DNA of 6,102 nucleotides from Ruminococcaceae bacterium UBA6416 (GCA_002438505.1 DJPI01000038.1:1-6102), one strand, 5' to 3'; counted from the stretch's first letter, positions 1 through 6,102 are shown. Numbers and translations are program-made. The notes: generated by a model from the letters alone, not told the origin.

Positions 1-23
1 AAGAAAACGTGAGCCTAAATCCG

Positions 24-110
24 GACGCTAGATTTTGCGGAATTTTTTATGTTCTGCAAGAGGCAAGGTCATGGGAGCCTCACGAGACTCCCCAATTCTA
101 GACGCTAGAT
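24..110 (+). repeat. Direct repeat pair GACGCTAGAT (24-33 and 101-110)
   Basis: The decamer GACGCTAGAT occurs exactly at 24-33 and 101-110, 77 bp apart. Each copy lies in the loop or 3' arm of a small inverted repeat: AAATC (17-21) with GATTT (31-35) around the first, and TCTAG (97-101) with CTAGA (105-109) around the second. An exact 10-mer twice within 90 bp is unlikely by chance. It suggests an internally duplicated element or paired binding sites. The function is unknown. Confidence 0.5.
73..92 (+). repeat. Stem-loop GGGAG/CTCCC
   Basis: Arms GGGAG (73-77) and CTCCC (88-92) are perfectly complementary. Inside them a C-A mismatch is followed by CT (79-80) pairing with AG (85-86), leaving the loop CACG. 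The 3' arm shares bases 91-92 with the following stem-loop, so on RNA the two could not both form in full. No T-tract follows, so it is not a standard terminator. Confidence 0.4.
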
Positions 111-123
111 ATTTCAAATTGGG
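91..123 (+). repeat. Stem-loop CCCAATT/AATTGGG with internal TCTAG/CTAGA hairpin
   Basis: Arms CCCAATT (91-97) and AATTGGG (117-123) are exact inverted copies of 7 bp. The 19-base loop contains CTAGACGCTAG, which belongs to a second small inverted repeat, TCTAG (97-101) and CTAGA (105-109) around ACG. It overlaps the upstream GGGAG/CTCCC stem at 91-92. No run of T follows, so this is a structured element rather than a clear terminator. Confidence 0.4.
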
Positions 124-164
124 AAACAAAGTGCATTGTGGGCAGCTTGGTGCCTGAGTTATTT

Positions 165-206
165 TAGATAATAGATAATAGATAATAAATAATAGATAAT
201 AGATAT
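165..206 (+). repeat. Six-copy TAGATAA heptad tandem repeat
   Basis: Six consecutive 7-bp units fill 42 bp without a phase break: 165-171, 172-178, 179-185 and 193-199 are exact TAGATAA; 186-192 is TAAATAA and 200-206 is TAGATAT, each with one change. The array ends 4 bp before the gyrB Shine-Dalgarno. Each exact unit plus the following T gives GATAAT, five of six matches to a sigma-A -10 box (167-172, 174-179, 181-186, 195-200). A promoter in or just upstream of the array is therefore plausible, but no -35 element at good spacing stands out. Slippage variation in copy number is expected of such an array. Confidence 0.85.
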
Positions 207-210
207 TTTT

Positions 211-217
211 AAAGGAG
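211..217 (+). promoter_or_regulatory. Shine-Dalgarno of gyrB
   Basis: AAAGGAG lies 11 bases before the ATG at 229. It is the only strong ribosome binding site near the start of gyrB. It therefore supports the long, acidic version of GyrB over an internal start at Met41 (349), which has only a weak GGAAG upstream. Confidence 0.8.
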
Positions 218-228
218 TAATTCGCGCC

Positions 229-2268
229 ATGAATGAAAACGAAAACAAAAACGAAGAGCTTCTCAACGATAACCTTGAAGAACAGCAGGAAGAACAAAAT
301 GAAGAGCTTGACATTGAGCGTGAGGATCTTCCGGAAGATCTTGAGCTTATGGATACCGTTGTCACCGAGGAGTATAACGCTGACGCAATTCAGGTTCTTG
401 AGGGTCTTGAGGCGGTCAGGAAGCGCCCCGGAATGTATATCGGTTCAACCGGTCCCAGAGGTCTTCATCACCTTGTTTATGAAATTGTCGATAACTCGAT
501 AGACGAGGCGCTCGCCGGTTTCTGCACCCACATTGAGGTTGAAATTCTTCCCGGAGATGTCATCACCGTCCGCGATAACGGACGCGGTATCCCCGTTGGA
601 ATCAATGAGCAGCAGGGACTTCCGGCCGTCACGGTTGTTTTGACCGTTCTCCACGCAGGCGGAAAGTTTGGCGGAAGCGGCTATAAGGTTTCCGGCGGTC
701 TCCACGGCGTTGGTTCCTCCGTTGTTAACGCCCTTTCCGAGTGGTTTGAGGTTGAGGTTTCTCAAAACGGCCATGTCTATCGCCAGCGCTTCACAAGAGG
801 TCACATTGCCTCAGACCTTGACATTGTCGGCGATACAACCGAAACCGGAACCTTCATCAAGTTCAAGCCTGACGCGGAAATTTTTAAGGAAACAACCGTC
901 TATGACTATGAAACGCTTCAGCGCCATCTGCGCGAGAGCGCTTTCCTCAACGCCGGCCTTGCAATCACTTTGACGGACAGCCGCGACCCGGAAAATGTTG
1001 TTACCGATCATTTCTGCTATGAAGGCGGCATCGGCTCATTTGTTGAATATATCAATGAGAGCCGCGGTCTCACTCCCGTTCACGAAAAGCCGATTCATTT
1101 TTCCGCCGTCAGCTCAGACAGGAGCGCGGAAATTGCTCTCATGTATAACGACGGCTATAACGAAACAATTCTTTCCTATGCAAACAACGTCCATACCGTT
1201 GACGGCGGTACTCACGAGACGGGCTTCAAAACCGCTTTGACAAAGGTTTTCAACGAATACGGAAGAAAATATAACATTCTCAAGGAGGCGGACAAAAAGC
1301 TCTCCGGCGAGGATTGCCGCGAGGGTCTTGTTGCCGTCATCAGCGTTAAGCTCACGGACGCCCAGTTTGAGGGTCAGACAAAGGGCAAGCTTGGAAACAC
1401 CGATATCACAAAGCTTGTTGCCTCAACCGTATACACAAAGCTCACAGATTACTTTGAGGAAAACCCGCAGGTTGCAAAAATGATTTTCTCAAAGGCTCTT
1501 GACGCTTCACGCGCAAGAGAAGCCGCAAGAAAAGCCCGCGAGGCCGCAAGAAGAAAGTCTCCGCTTGAAAGCAACTCACTGCCCGGAAAGCTTTCAGACT
1601 GCACGGAAAAGGATCCGTCCGTCACAGAGCTTTTCATCGTTGAGGGTGACTCCGCAGGAGGCTCCGCAAAGGAGGGACGCGACAGGCGCATTCAGGCGAT
1701 TCTGCCCCTTTGGGGAAAGATGCTCAATGTTGAAAAAAGCAGACTTGACAAGGTTATCGGAAACGATAAGCTCAGTCCCGTTGTAATGGCGCTCGGCGCA
1801 GGCATTGCGGACGATTTTAACGAGGAAAAGCTTCGTTACCACAAAATTGTCATCATGGCCGATGCCGATGTTGACGGCGCCCACATCAGAACGCTGCTTC
1901 TGACCTTCTTCTTCCGCTATATGCGTCCGCTTATTGACAACGGCTATGTCTATATTGCACAGCCGCCGCTTTATAAGCTTTCAAAAGGACAAAAGCACGC
2001 CTATGCCTATTCCGATGATGAAAGAGACAAGCTTATGGCTGAGATGCCCGGCGCGGCAATTCAGCGATACAAAGGTCTTGGTGAAATGGACGCCGAACAG
2101 CTTTGGGAAACAACAATGGACCCGGAAAGAAGAATAATGCTCAGAGTCAACCTTGAGGACGCAATGCAGGCGGATGAAACCTTTTCAATCCTTATGGGTG
2201 ACAAGGTTGAACCGAGACGTGACTTCATTGAAAAGAACGCAAAATACGTTCAGAATCTTGATGTATAA
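229..2268 (+). CDS. gyrB: DNA gyrase subunit B
   Basis: ATPase subunit of DNA gyrase (type IIA topoisomerase). It couples ATP hydrolysis to negative supercoiling with GyrA in the cytoplasm. The 679-residue product has an acidic extension (1-48) followed by the usual start, IQVLEGLEAVRKRPGMYIG. The GHKL ATPase shows Glu85 (catalytic base) and Asn89 (Mg) in EIVDN, Asp116 in DNGRGIP (adenine contact), the ATP lid VSGGLHGVG (154-162), and Gln383/Lys385 of QTKGK in the transducer domain. The TOPRIM domain shows Glu472 in EGDSAGG and Asp545/Asp547/Asp549 in DADVDG for metal. The C-terminal block QRYKGLGEMDAEQLW is intact. There is no long TOPRIM insertion of the E. coli type. Without the extension the length is close to B. 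subtilis GyrB. The EGDSAGG and C-terminal blocks alone also occur in ParE; the adjoining boxed gyrA decides for GyrB. Oddities: the acidic N-terminus, and Trp495 where E. coli has Lys447. Confidence 0.98.
   Translation: MNENENKNEELLNDNLEEQQEEQNEELDIEREDLPEDLELMDTVVTEEYNADAIQVLEGLEAVRKRPGMYIGSTGPRGLHHLVYEIVDNSIDEALAGFCTHIEVEILPGDVITVRDNGRGIPVGINEQQGLPAVTVVLTVLHAGGKFGGSGYKVSGGLHGVGSSVVNALSEWFEVEVSQNGHVYRQRFTRGHIASDLDIVGDTTETGTFIKFKPDAEIFKETTVYDYETLQRHLRESAFLNAGLAITLTDSRDPENVVTDHFCYEGGIGSFVEYINESRGLTPVHEKPIHFSAVSSDRSAEIALMYNDGYNETILSYANNVHTVDGGTHETGFKTALTKVFNEYGRKYNILKEADKKLSGEDCREGLVAVISVKLTDAQFEGQTKGKLGNTDITKLVASTVYTKLTDYFEENPQVAKMIFSKALDASRAREAARKAREAARRKSPLESNSLPGKLSDCTEKDPSVTELFIVEGDSAGGSAKEGRDRRIQAILPLWGKMLNVEKSRLDKVIGNDKLSPVVMALGAGIADDFNEEKLRYHKIVIMADADVDGAHIRTLLLTFFFRYMRPLIDNGYVYIAQPPLYKLSKGQKHAYAYSDDERDKLMAEMPGAAIQRYKGLGEMDAEQLWETTMDPERRIMLRVNLEDAMQADETFSILMGDKVEPRRDFIEKNAKYVQNLDV
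325..340 (+). repeat. Perfect 16-bp palindrome inside gyrB 5' region
   Basis: GATCTTCCGGAAGATC reads identically on both strands, with 8-bp arms and no spacer. It lies in the codons for Asp-Leu-Pro-Glu-Asp-Leu of the acidic extension, just before Met41. It may be a coincidence of the codons for a near-repeated peptide, or a protein-binding site. No function is known. Confidence 0.6.
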
Positions 2269-2276
2269 AGGGGTGA
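2268..2276 (+). promoter_or_regulatory. Shine-Dalgarno of gyrA overlapping the gyrB stop
   Basis: AAGGGGTGA starts on the last base of the gyrB TAA stop and ends 6 bases before the gyrA ATG. It resembles the extended consensus AAGGAGGTGATC. Because ribosomes finishing gyrB arrive on this site, translational coupling and near-equal GyrA and GyrB synthesis are likely. Confidence 0.8.
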
Positions 2277-2282
2277 TAACGA

Positions 2283-4808
2283 ATGGAAAGAAATAACGAT
2301 GACCTCAGATTTGAAAACCAGACAATCATTGACGTTGACCTTAACGGTGAAATGCGCAAAAGCTTCCTTGATTACTCCATGTCCGTTATCACGTCAAGAG
2401 CACTTCCCGACGTCCGCGACGGACTCAAGCCCGTTCACAGACGTATTCTTTACACAATGCACGAAAACTCGCTCTATCCGGACAAGCCGTACCGTAAGTG
2501 CGCAGACACAGTCGGTTCCGTTCTCGGCCGCTATCATCCGCACGGAGACGCTTCCGTCTATGACGCAATGGTTCGCCTTGCTCAGAAGTTTTCAACAAGA
2601 TATATCCTTGTTGACGGCCACGGAAACTTCGGTTCCGTTGACGGCGATCCCCCGGCGGCTTACCGTTACACCGAGTCAAGAATGAGCAAAATTTCAATGG
2701 AAATGCTCACCGATATCGACAAGGAAACCGTTGATTTTATCCCGAACTATGACGACCGACTCAAGGAGCCGACCGTTCTCCCCTCACGTTTTCCGAATCT
2801 CCTTGTCAACGGCTCAACCGGTATCGCAGTCGGTATGGCAACGAACATTCCGCCCCACAACCTCGGTGAGGTCATTGACGGAATGTGCTGCCTCATTGAC
2901 GACCCGGACGCTCCGCTTGAAAAAATCATGGAGCACATCAAAGGACCGGACTTTCCGACCGCCGGAATTGTTATGGGCAAAAGCGGAATCAGAGCCGCAT
3001 ATGGCACCGGCCGCGGAAAAATCACCGTCCGCGCAAGAACGGAGATTGTTGAAAACAAAAACGGACGCTTTTCAATCGTTGTTTCGGAGCTTCCCTATCA
3101 GGTCAACAAACGCCGCCTCATTGAGGCAATGGCGGAGCTTGTCAAGGATAAGCGCATTGAGGGCATTTCGGACATCAATGACTACTCAAACCGTCAGGGT
3201 ATGCACCTTGTTATTGACCTCAAGCGCGAGGCCAATCCGCAGGTTGTTCTCAACACCCTTTTTTCAATGACTCAGCTTCAAATTACTTACGGAATCATTA
3301 TGCTTGCCCTTGTTGACGGCGTTCCGAGGATTCTCACTCTGCGTCAGATTCTTGAGCATTACATCGGGTTCCAGGAGCAGGTCATTGAAAGGCGCACACG
3401 CTATGACCTCAGAAAAGCCAAGGAGCGCGAGCATATTCTTGAAGGACTCAAAACCGCGCTCGATTTCATTGATGAAATTATTGCAATACTCAGAAAAGCC
3501 AAAGACCAGAACGAGGGCAAGGCCGCACTCATGGAGCACTTTGACCTTGACGATATTCAGGCTGACGCCATTGTTAAAATGCGTCTCGGCCAGCTCACCG
3601 GCCTTGAAAGAATCAAGATTGAAAACGAACTGAAAGAGCTTTGCGCAAAGATTGCCGAATATGAGGGTATTCTTGCAGACAAGAAAAAGGTTCTTGCAAT
3701 CGTTAAAAATGAGGCTCTTGAGCTGAAGAAAAAATATGCCGATGACAGACTGACTGAGATTGCCGCCGTCTCCGGAGAAGTTGATATCGAGGATCTTATT
3801 CCGGAGGAGCAGTGCATATATACTCTCACAACATTCGGTTATATCAAGCGCATTCCGGCCTCGGTCTATACCGTTCAGAAAAAGGGCGGAAAGGGCGTTA
3901 AGGGCATGAGCAGAAGGGAAGAGGACGTTGCCGAAACAATGTTCACCTGCTCAAGCCATGATTACATCATGTTCTTCACAACCAAGGGAAGAGTGTACAG
4001 ACTCAAGGGTTATGAAATTCCCGAGGGCAGCAGACAGAGCAAGGGCATGAATGTTGTTAACCTCCTTCCCGTTGAGGCGGACGAAAAAGTCAGCGCAATG
4101 ATTCGCGTTCCGGATTTCGGCGAGGGCGAGCATTTCCTTTGCATGGTTACACGCAACGGAATCATCAAGCGCACAGAGCTTGACGCCTATAAAAACATCA
4201 GAAAAAGCGGAATCATCGCCATCAACCTTGATGAGGGAGATGAGCTTGCCTGGGTATGGCTCACAGGCGGAAACGATGACATCCTTGTTGCAACAAAGAA
4301 CGGCTTTGCAATCCGCTTTAATGAAAACGATGCAAGAGCAATCGGAAGAACGGCAAGAGGTGTTCGTGCCATTGAGCTGCGTGACGGCGACTGCGTTGTC
4401 GGAATGTGTGCAATTGGAAAGGACGATGCCGCAAACGGCGCAAAAATTCTCACCGTCAGTGAAAACGGAATCGGAAGGCGCAGTGCGCTTGAAGATTACC
4501 ACCTTCAGTCGCGTTCCGGAAAAGGCTCAATCAATTATAAAACCGAGAAATACGGCCTTGTTGCCGCAGTCTGCCTTGTTCACCCGGACGATGACCTCAT
4601 CCTCATCTCCTCAGACGGAATTGTTATCCGCATAAGCGCCGAAAGCGTCAACACCGCCGCAAGAACCGCAAGGGGCGTCAATGTGATGAAAACCTCAGAC
4701 GGAGAAAAGGTTGTTTCCGTCACCGCCGTTAAACGCGTTGAGGAACCGGAGGAAGCCGAGGTTTCAACAGATGACGGCGAAAATGTTGAAAACTCTGAGG
4801 AAGAATAA
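2283..4808 (+). CDS. gyrA: DNA gyrase subunit A
   Basis: DNA-cleaving and wrapping subunit of gyrase. It makes a transient double-strand break through a phosphotyrosine and, with GyrB, passes a second duplex to add negative supercoils. The product is 841 residues. The winged-helix region has DGLKPVHRR (46-54), the quinolone region HPHGDASVYD (85-94) and the catalytic pair Arg128-Tyr129 in AAYRYTESR. Ile181 in GSTGIAVGMATN is the residue that intercalates into bent DNA. A long coiled-coil arm with the C-gate runs from about 369 to 490. The C-terminal beta-pinwheel (about 500-813) opens with the GyrA box QKKGGKG (532-538), which separates GyrA from ParC and is needed for DNA wrapping. An acidic tail closes the protein (12 of the last 22 residues). 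The gene starts 14 bp after gyrB. No frameshift or missing active-site residue is seen. The E. coli Ser83 position is Ala90 here. Confidence 0.98.
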   Translation: MERNNDDLRFENQTIIDVDLNGEMRKSFLDYSMSVITSRALPDVRDGLKPVHRRILYTMHENSLYPDKPYRKCADTVGSVLGRYHPHGDASVYDAMVRLAQKFSTRYILVDGHGNFGSVDGDPPAAYRYTESRMSKISMEMLTDIDKETVDFIPNYDDRLKEPTVLPSRFPNLLVNGSTGIAVGMATNIPPHNLGEVIDGMCCLIDDPDAPLEKIMEHIKGPDFPTAGIVMGKSGIRAAYGTGRGKITVRARTEIVENKNGRFSIVVSELPYQVNKRRLIEAMAELVKDKRIEGISDINDYSNRQGMHLVIDLKREANPQVVLNTLFSMTQLQITYGIIMLALVDGVPRILTLRQILEHYIGFQEQVIERRTRYDLRKAKEREHILEGLKTALDFIDEIIAILRKAKDQNEGKAALMEHFDLDDIQADAIVKMRLGQLTGLERIKIENELKELCAKIAEYEGILADKKKVLAIVKNEALELKKKYADDRLTEIAAVSGEVDIEDLIPEEQCIYTLTTFGYIKRIPASVYTVQKKGGKGVKGMSRREEDVAETMFTCSSHDYIMFFTTKGRVYRLKGYEIPEGSRQSKGMNVVNLLPVEADEKVSAMIRVPDFGEGEHFLCMVTRNGIIKRTELDAYKNIRKSGIIAINLDEGDELAWVWLTGGNDDILVATKNGFAIRFNENDARAIGRTARGVRAIELRDGDCVVGMCAIGKDDAANGAKILTVSENGIGRRSALEDYHLQSRSGKGSINYKTEKYGLVAAVCLVHPDDDLILISSDGIVIRISAESVNTAARTARGVNVMKTSDGEKVVSVTAVKRVEEPEEAEVSTDDGENVENSEEE

Positions 4809-4813
4809 GTAAT

Positions 4814-4828
4814 TTTGCGCGGCGCAAA
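4814..4828 (+). repeat. Inverted repeat TTTGCGC/GCGCAAA after gyrA
   Basis: Seven-base arms TTTGCGC (4814-4820) and GCGCAAA (4822-4828) flank a single G. As RNA a realistic fold is TTTGC paired with GCAAA around the loop GCGGC. It begins 5 bases after the gyrA stop. No T-tract follows at the right distance, so it is more likely a short 3'-end structure or dyad site than a terminator. Confidence 0.4.
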
Positions 4829-4861
4829 GGAAATTTTGCTGCCGGCGGTTCGGAATTGACC

Positions 4862-4886
4862 TTGCAAAACGGATATACGTTTGCAA
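4862..4886 (+). repeat. Imperfect inverted repeat TTGCAAA(A)CG/CGTTTGCAA
   Basis: The left arm 4862-4871 and right arm 4878-4886 pair over 9 bp with one bulged A, around the loop GATATA. It is the second of three symmetric sequences between gyrA and the LCP gene. It could be an operator-type dyad or an mRNA 3' hairpin. There is no direct evidence of function. Confidence 0.4.
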
Positions 4887-4897
4887 TGAGTTGATAA

Positions 4898-4917
4898 GGG
4901 CGGCTCAAAAGCCGCCC
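4898..4917 (+). terminator. GC-rich hairpin, terminator-like but without T-tract
   Basis: Arms GGGCGGCT (4898-4905) and AGCCGCCC (4910-4917) pair perfectly over 8 bp around the loop CAAA, a very stable hairpin 90 bp after gyrA. The following bases are GTGAAGCTTCC, with no run of T. It therefore lacks half of a standard intrinsic terminator. It may end the gyrBA transcript partially or with a factor, or it may only protect the 3' end of the mRNA. Confidence 0.4.
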
Positions 4918-4951
4918 GTGAAGCTTCCGCATTGAAAATCAAGGATTCAAA

Positions 4952-4959
4952 AGGTGATC
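4952..4959 (+). promoter_or_regulatory. Shine-Dalgarno of the LCP gene
   Basis: AGGTGATC matches the 3' part of the extended consensus AAGGAGGTGATCC, with GG eight and nine bases before the GTG at 4962. It decides this non-ATG start over the in-frame TTG at 4932, which has no ribosome binding site. Confidence 0.65.
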
Positions 4960-4961
4960 TT

Positions 4962-6102
4962 GTGAAAAAAGAAAAGAAAGCTGTGAACGGAAAAAAGAAG
5001 AGCAACCCCATTGCCGCCTTCTTCTGGACGAATAAACGCCGCAGGGCAAAAAACATTTACTTCCTTTTGACGGCGTTTTTGCTTGTCATTGCAATGGGTC
5101 TGGGTTATGTCAATACCCTGCTCAACGGCATTACCTATGAAAAAGACAGCAATGACGCAACCGTCAGCGTTCCAAAGGACAATATTGTTGACGATGAGGA
5201 AGTCAAAATCATGAAGGCTATCAATGAAGCCGGTTCGCTCAATGAGTATCTTTATGAATGGGCGAACAACGGCGGAAGTCTGCGCTCAAGCAAGAATGTT
5301 ATCAATGTTCTGCTTGTTGGTCTCGATTCAGACACCGCGCTTGAAAACGGCGGCCGGTCGGACTCTCTGATTCTTGTTTCCCTGAACAAAAAGACGAAGA
5401 AAATCAACATGACCTCCTTCTTCCGTGACACCTGGACATATATGAATATTAACGGCGAGGGAAGATACGGAAAGCTCAATTCGTCATATATGTACGGCTC
5501 GGACGAGGCGCTGCTTGACACGATTGAAAAGGACTTCAAAATTGACATCGACTATTATGTTGCGGTTGACTTTTCCTCCTTCACAGACATCATCAACGCC
5601 CTCGGAGGCCTGACCGTTGAGGTTCAGGAATATGAGGCGAACTATATCAACCGGACAACGGTTCATACCATTGATTACGGCCCGGCCGTCAAGCTGACAG
5701 GTGCACAGGCGCTTGTTTTTGCGCGAATCCGCCACTCGGATTCAGACTCTGACGTCAGCCGGACAAGGCGCCAGAGGCAGGTTATCACCGCGCTCATCAA
5801 TTCCGCAAAGGGCGCAAGCCTCTCTCAGCTCAGCGCGGCGCTTGACACGCTTTTCAAGTATGTCAAGACCGACCTGACAAAAATGCAGATTCTTTCCTAT
5901 GCCGCTCAGGCGCTCGCCAACGGCTGGATAAATTATGAAATTGTTCAAACGCCGATAAGCGATACCGATGTTTTCCGCACCGGAACCATTGGCGGTCAGT
6001 CAGTTGTTTTGATGGATCTTCCCCTTGCGGCTCAGCGCGTTCAAGAGGCAATCTATGGAAAAGGCGAAAGCAACATTGTTCTTGAGGACGGAAGAGTGAC
6101 GG
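4962..6102 (+). CDS. LytR-CpsA-Psr (LCP) family cell-wall glycopolymer ligase, 3' end beyond window
   Basis: LCP enzymes transfer undecaprenyl-phosphate-linked polymers such as wall teichoic acid or capsule onto peptidoglycan outside the membrane. The first 380 codons are present, from a GTG start. A Lys/Arg-rich cytoplasmic N-terminus (1-30) precedes one membrane segment (about 31-54, IYFLLTAFLLVIAMGLGYV), placing the rest outside. A linker (about 60-110) leads to the LCP domain: NVLLVGLDS (115-123), GRSDSLILVS (131-140) with Arg132/Asp134, FFRDTW (153-158, the usual PRDT motif), KLNSSYMYG (171-179), ALGGLTVEV (213-221), then LTGAQALVFARIRH (245-258) with Arg255/Arg257 and SRTRRQRQ (266-273). 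These are the residues that bind the polyprenyl pyrophosphate in the family. The specific polymer cannot be told from sequence, so no symbol is given. Expression may come from gyrase read-through or from an unseen own promoter in the 153-bp gap. Confidence 0.92.
   Translation, partial: MKKEKKAVNGKKKSNPIAAFFWTNKRRRAKNIYFLLTAFLLVIAMGLGYVNTLLNGITYEKDSNDATVSVPKDNIVDDEEVKIMKAINEAGSLNEYLYEWANNGGSLRSSKNVINVLLVGLDSDTALENGGRSDSLILVSLNKKTKKINMTSFFRDTWTYMNINGEGRYGKLNSSYMYGSDEALLDTIEKDFKIDIDYYVAVDFSSFTDIINALGGLTVEVQEYEANYINRTTVHTIDYGPAVKLTGAQALVFARIRHSDSDSDVSRTRRQRQVITALINSAKGASLSQLSAALDTLFKYVKTDLTKMQILSYAAQALANGWINYEIVQTPISDTDVFRTGTIGGQSVVLMDLPLAAQRVQEAIYGKGESNIVLEDGRVT

Larger units (their letters stand above)
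1..164. other. Noncoding region upstream of gyrB with repeats and stem-loops
   Basis: No convincing gene is visible here. All three forward frames are stopped within or soon after the region, and no open frame resembles the end of recF, dnaN or another usual gyrB neighbour. The segment is dense in short symmetric sequence: the decamer GACGCTAGAT twice, CGTGAG (8-13) facing CTCACG (79-84), a GGGAG/CTCCC hairpin (73-92), a CCCAATT/AATTGGG hairpin (91-123) and GGCA/TGCC (141-154). This could be a structured gyrB leader or an interspersed noncoding repeat that happens to lie here. The sequence alone does not separate the two. A 28-codon open frame at 71-157 is treated as a finding, not a gene. 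Confidence 0.5.

Noticed and set aside
136..165. Candidate gyrB promoter TTGTGG (136-141) with TATTTT (160-165)
   Set aside because: The -10 has only four of six matches at 18-bp spacing, no better than several other pairings here, so it is not listed as a feature.
28..297. An 89-codon open frame on the minus strand across the gyrB start
   Set aside because: It runs through the heptad array, the gyrB ribosome binding site and the acidic codons, giving a low-complexity product with no recognisable domain.
1513..1560. Repeated peptide AREAARK in GyrB, suggesting an internal duplication
   Set aside because: A similar basic Ala/Arg-rich stretch before RRKS is usual in GyrB of this group, so it is family sequence rather than a new repeat.
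4812..4819. 8-mer ATTTTGCG shared with 32-39 in the gyrB upstream region
   Set aside because: The match is too short for 6 kb of moderately AT-rich sequence and its flanks differ; chance is sufficient.
4932..4961. TTG at 4932 as an earlier start for the LCP gene
   Set aside because: It has no Shine-Dalgarno, whereas GTG 4962 has AGGTGATC just upstream and gives a typical Lys-rich N-terminus before the membrane segment.

Overview
The window carries the two DNA gyrase genes in tandem, gyrB (229-2268) then gyrA (2283-4808), followed by the 5' part of a LytR-CpsA-Psr (LCP) cell-wall ligase gene (4962 to the window end). All three lie on the + strand. Both gyrase genes are intact and strongly conserved. 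GyrB without a 170-residue TOPRIM insertion, GyrA with a QKKGGKG box, strong Shine-Dalgarno sites, an LCP enzyme and moderate G+C point to a Gram-positive of the class Clostridia. An anaerobic gut-type lineage such as Oscillospirales is my best guess, but that rank is inference.

Layout. Positions 1-228 hold no convincing gene. They contain two decamers GACGCTAGAT 77 bp apart, several overlapping stem-loops, and a run of six TAGATAA heptads (165-206) ending just before the gyrB ribosome binding site. gyrB and gyrA are 14 bp apart, and the gyrA Shine-Dalgarno overlaps the gyrB stop codon, so they form one transcription unit with likely coupled translation. The 153-bp gap 4809-4961 contains three inverted repeats. 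The last is a perfect 8-bp GC stem with a 4-nt loop but no T-tract, so termination there is uncertain and the LCP gene may be partly read from the gyrase transcript.

How the genes work together. GyrB (ATPase and TOPRIM metal site) and GyrA (DNA cleavage and wrapping) form the A2B2 enzyme that introduces negative supercoils. The LCP protein acts outside the membrane, joining glycopolymers to peptidoglycan. It is a neighbour and has no obvious functional link to gyrase.

I found no convincing new biological system. The points most worth a second look are the unusual gyrB leader (phased heptads, each exact copy creating a -10-like GATAAT), the acidic extension of about 48 residues at the GyrB N-terminus paired with an acidic GyrA C-terminal tail, and drug-pocket residues that differ from E. 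coli (GyrA Ala90, GyrB Trp495).
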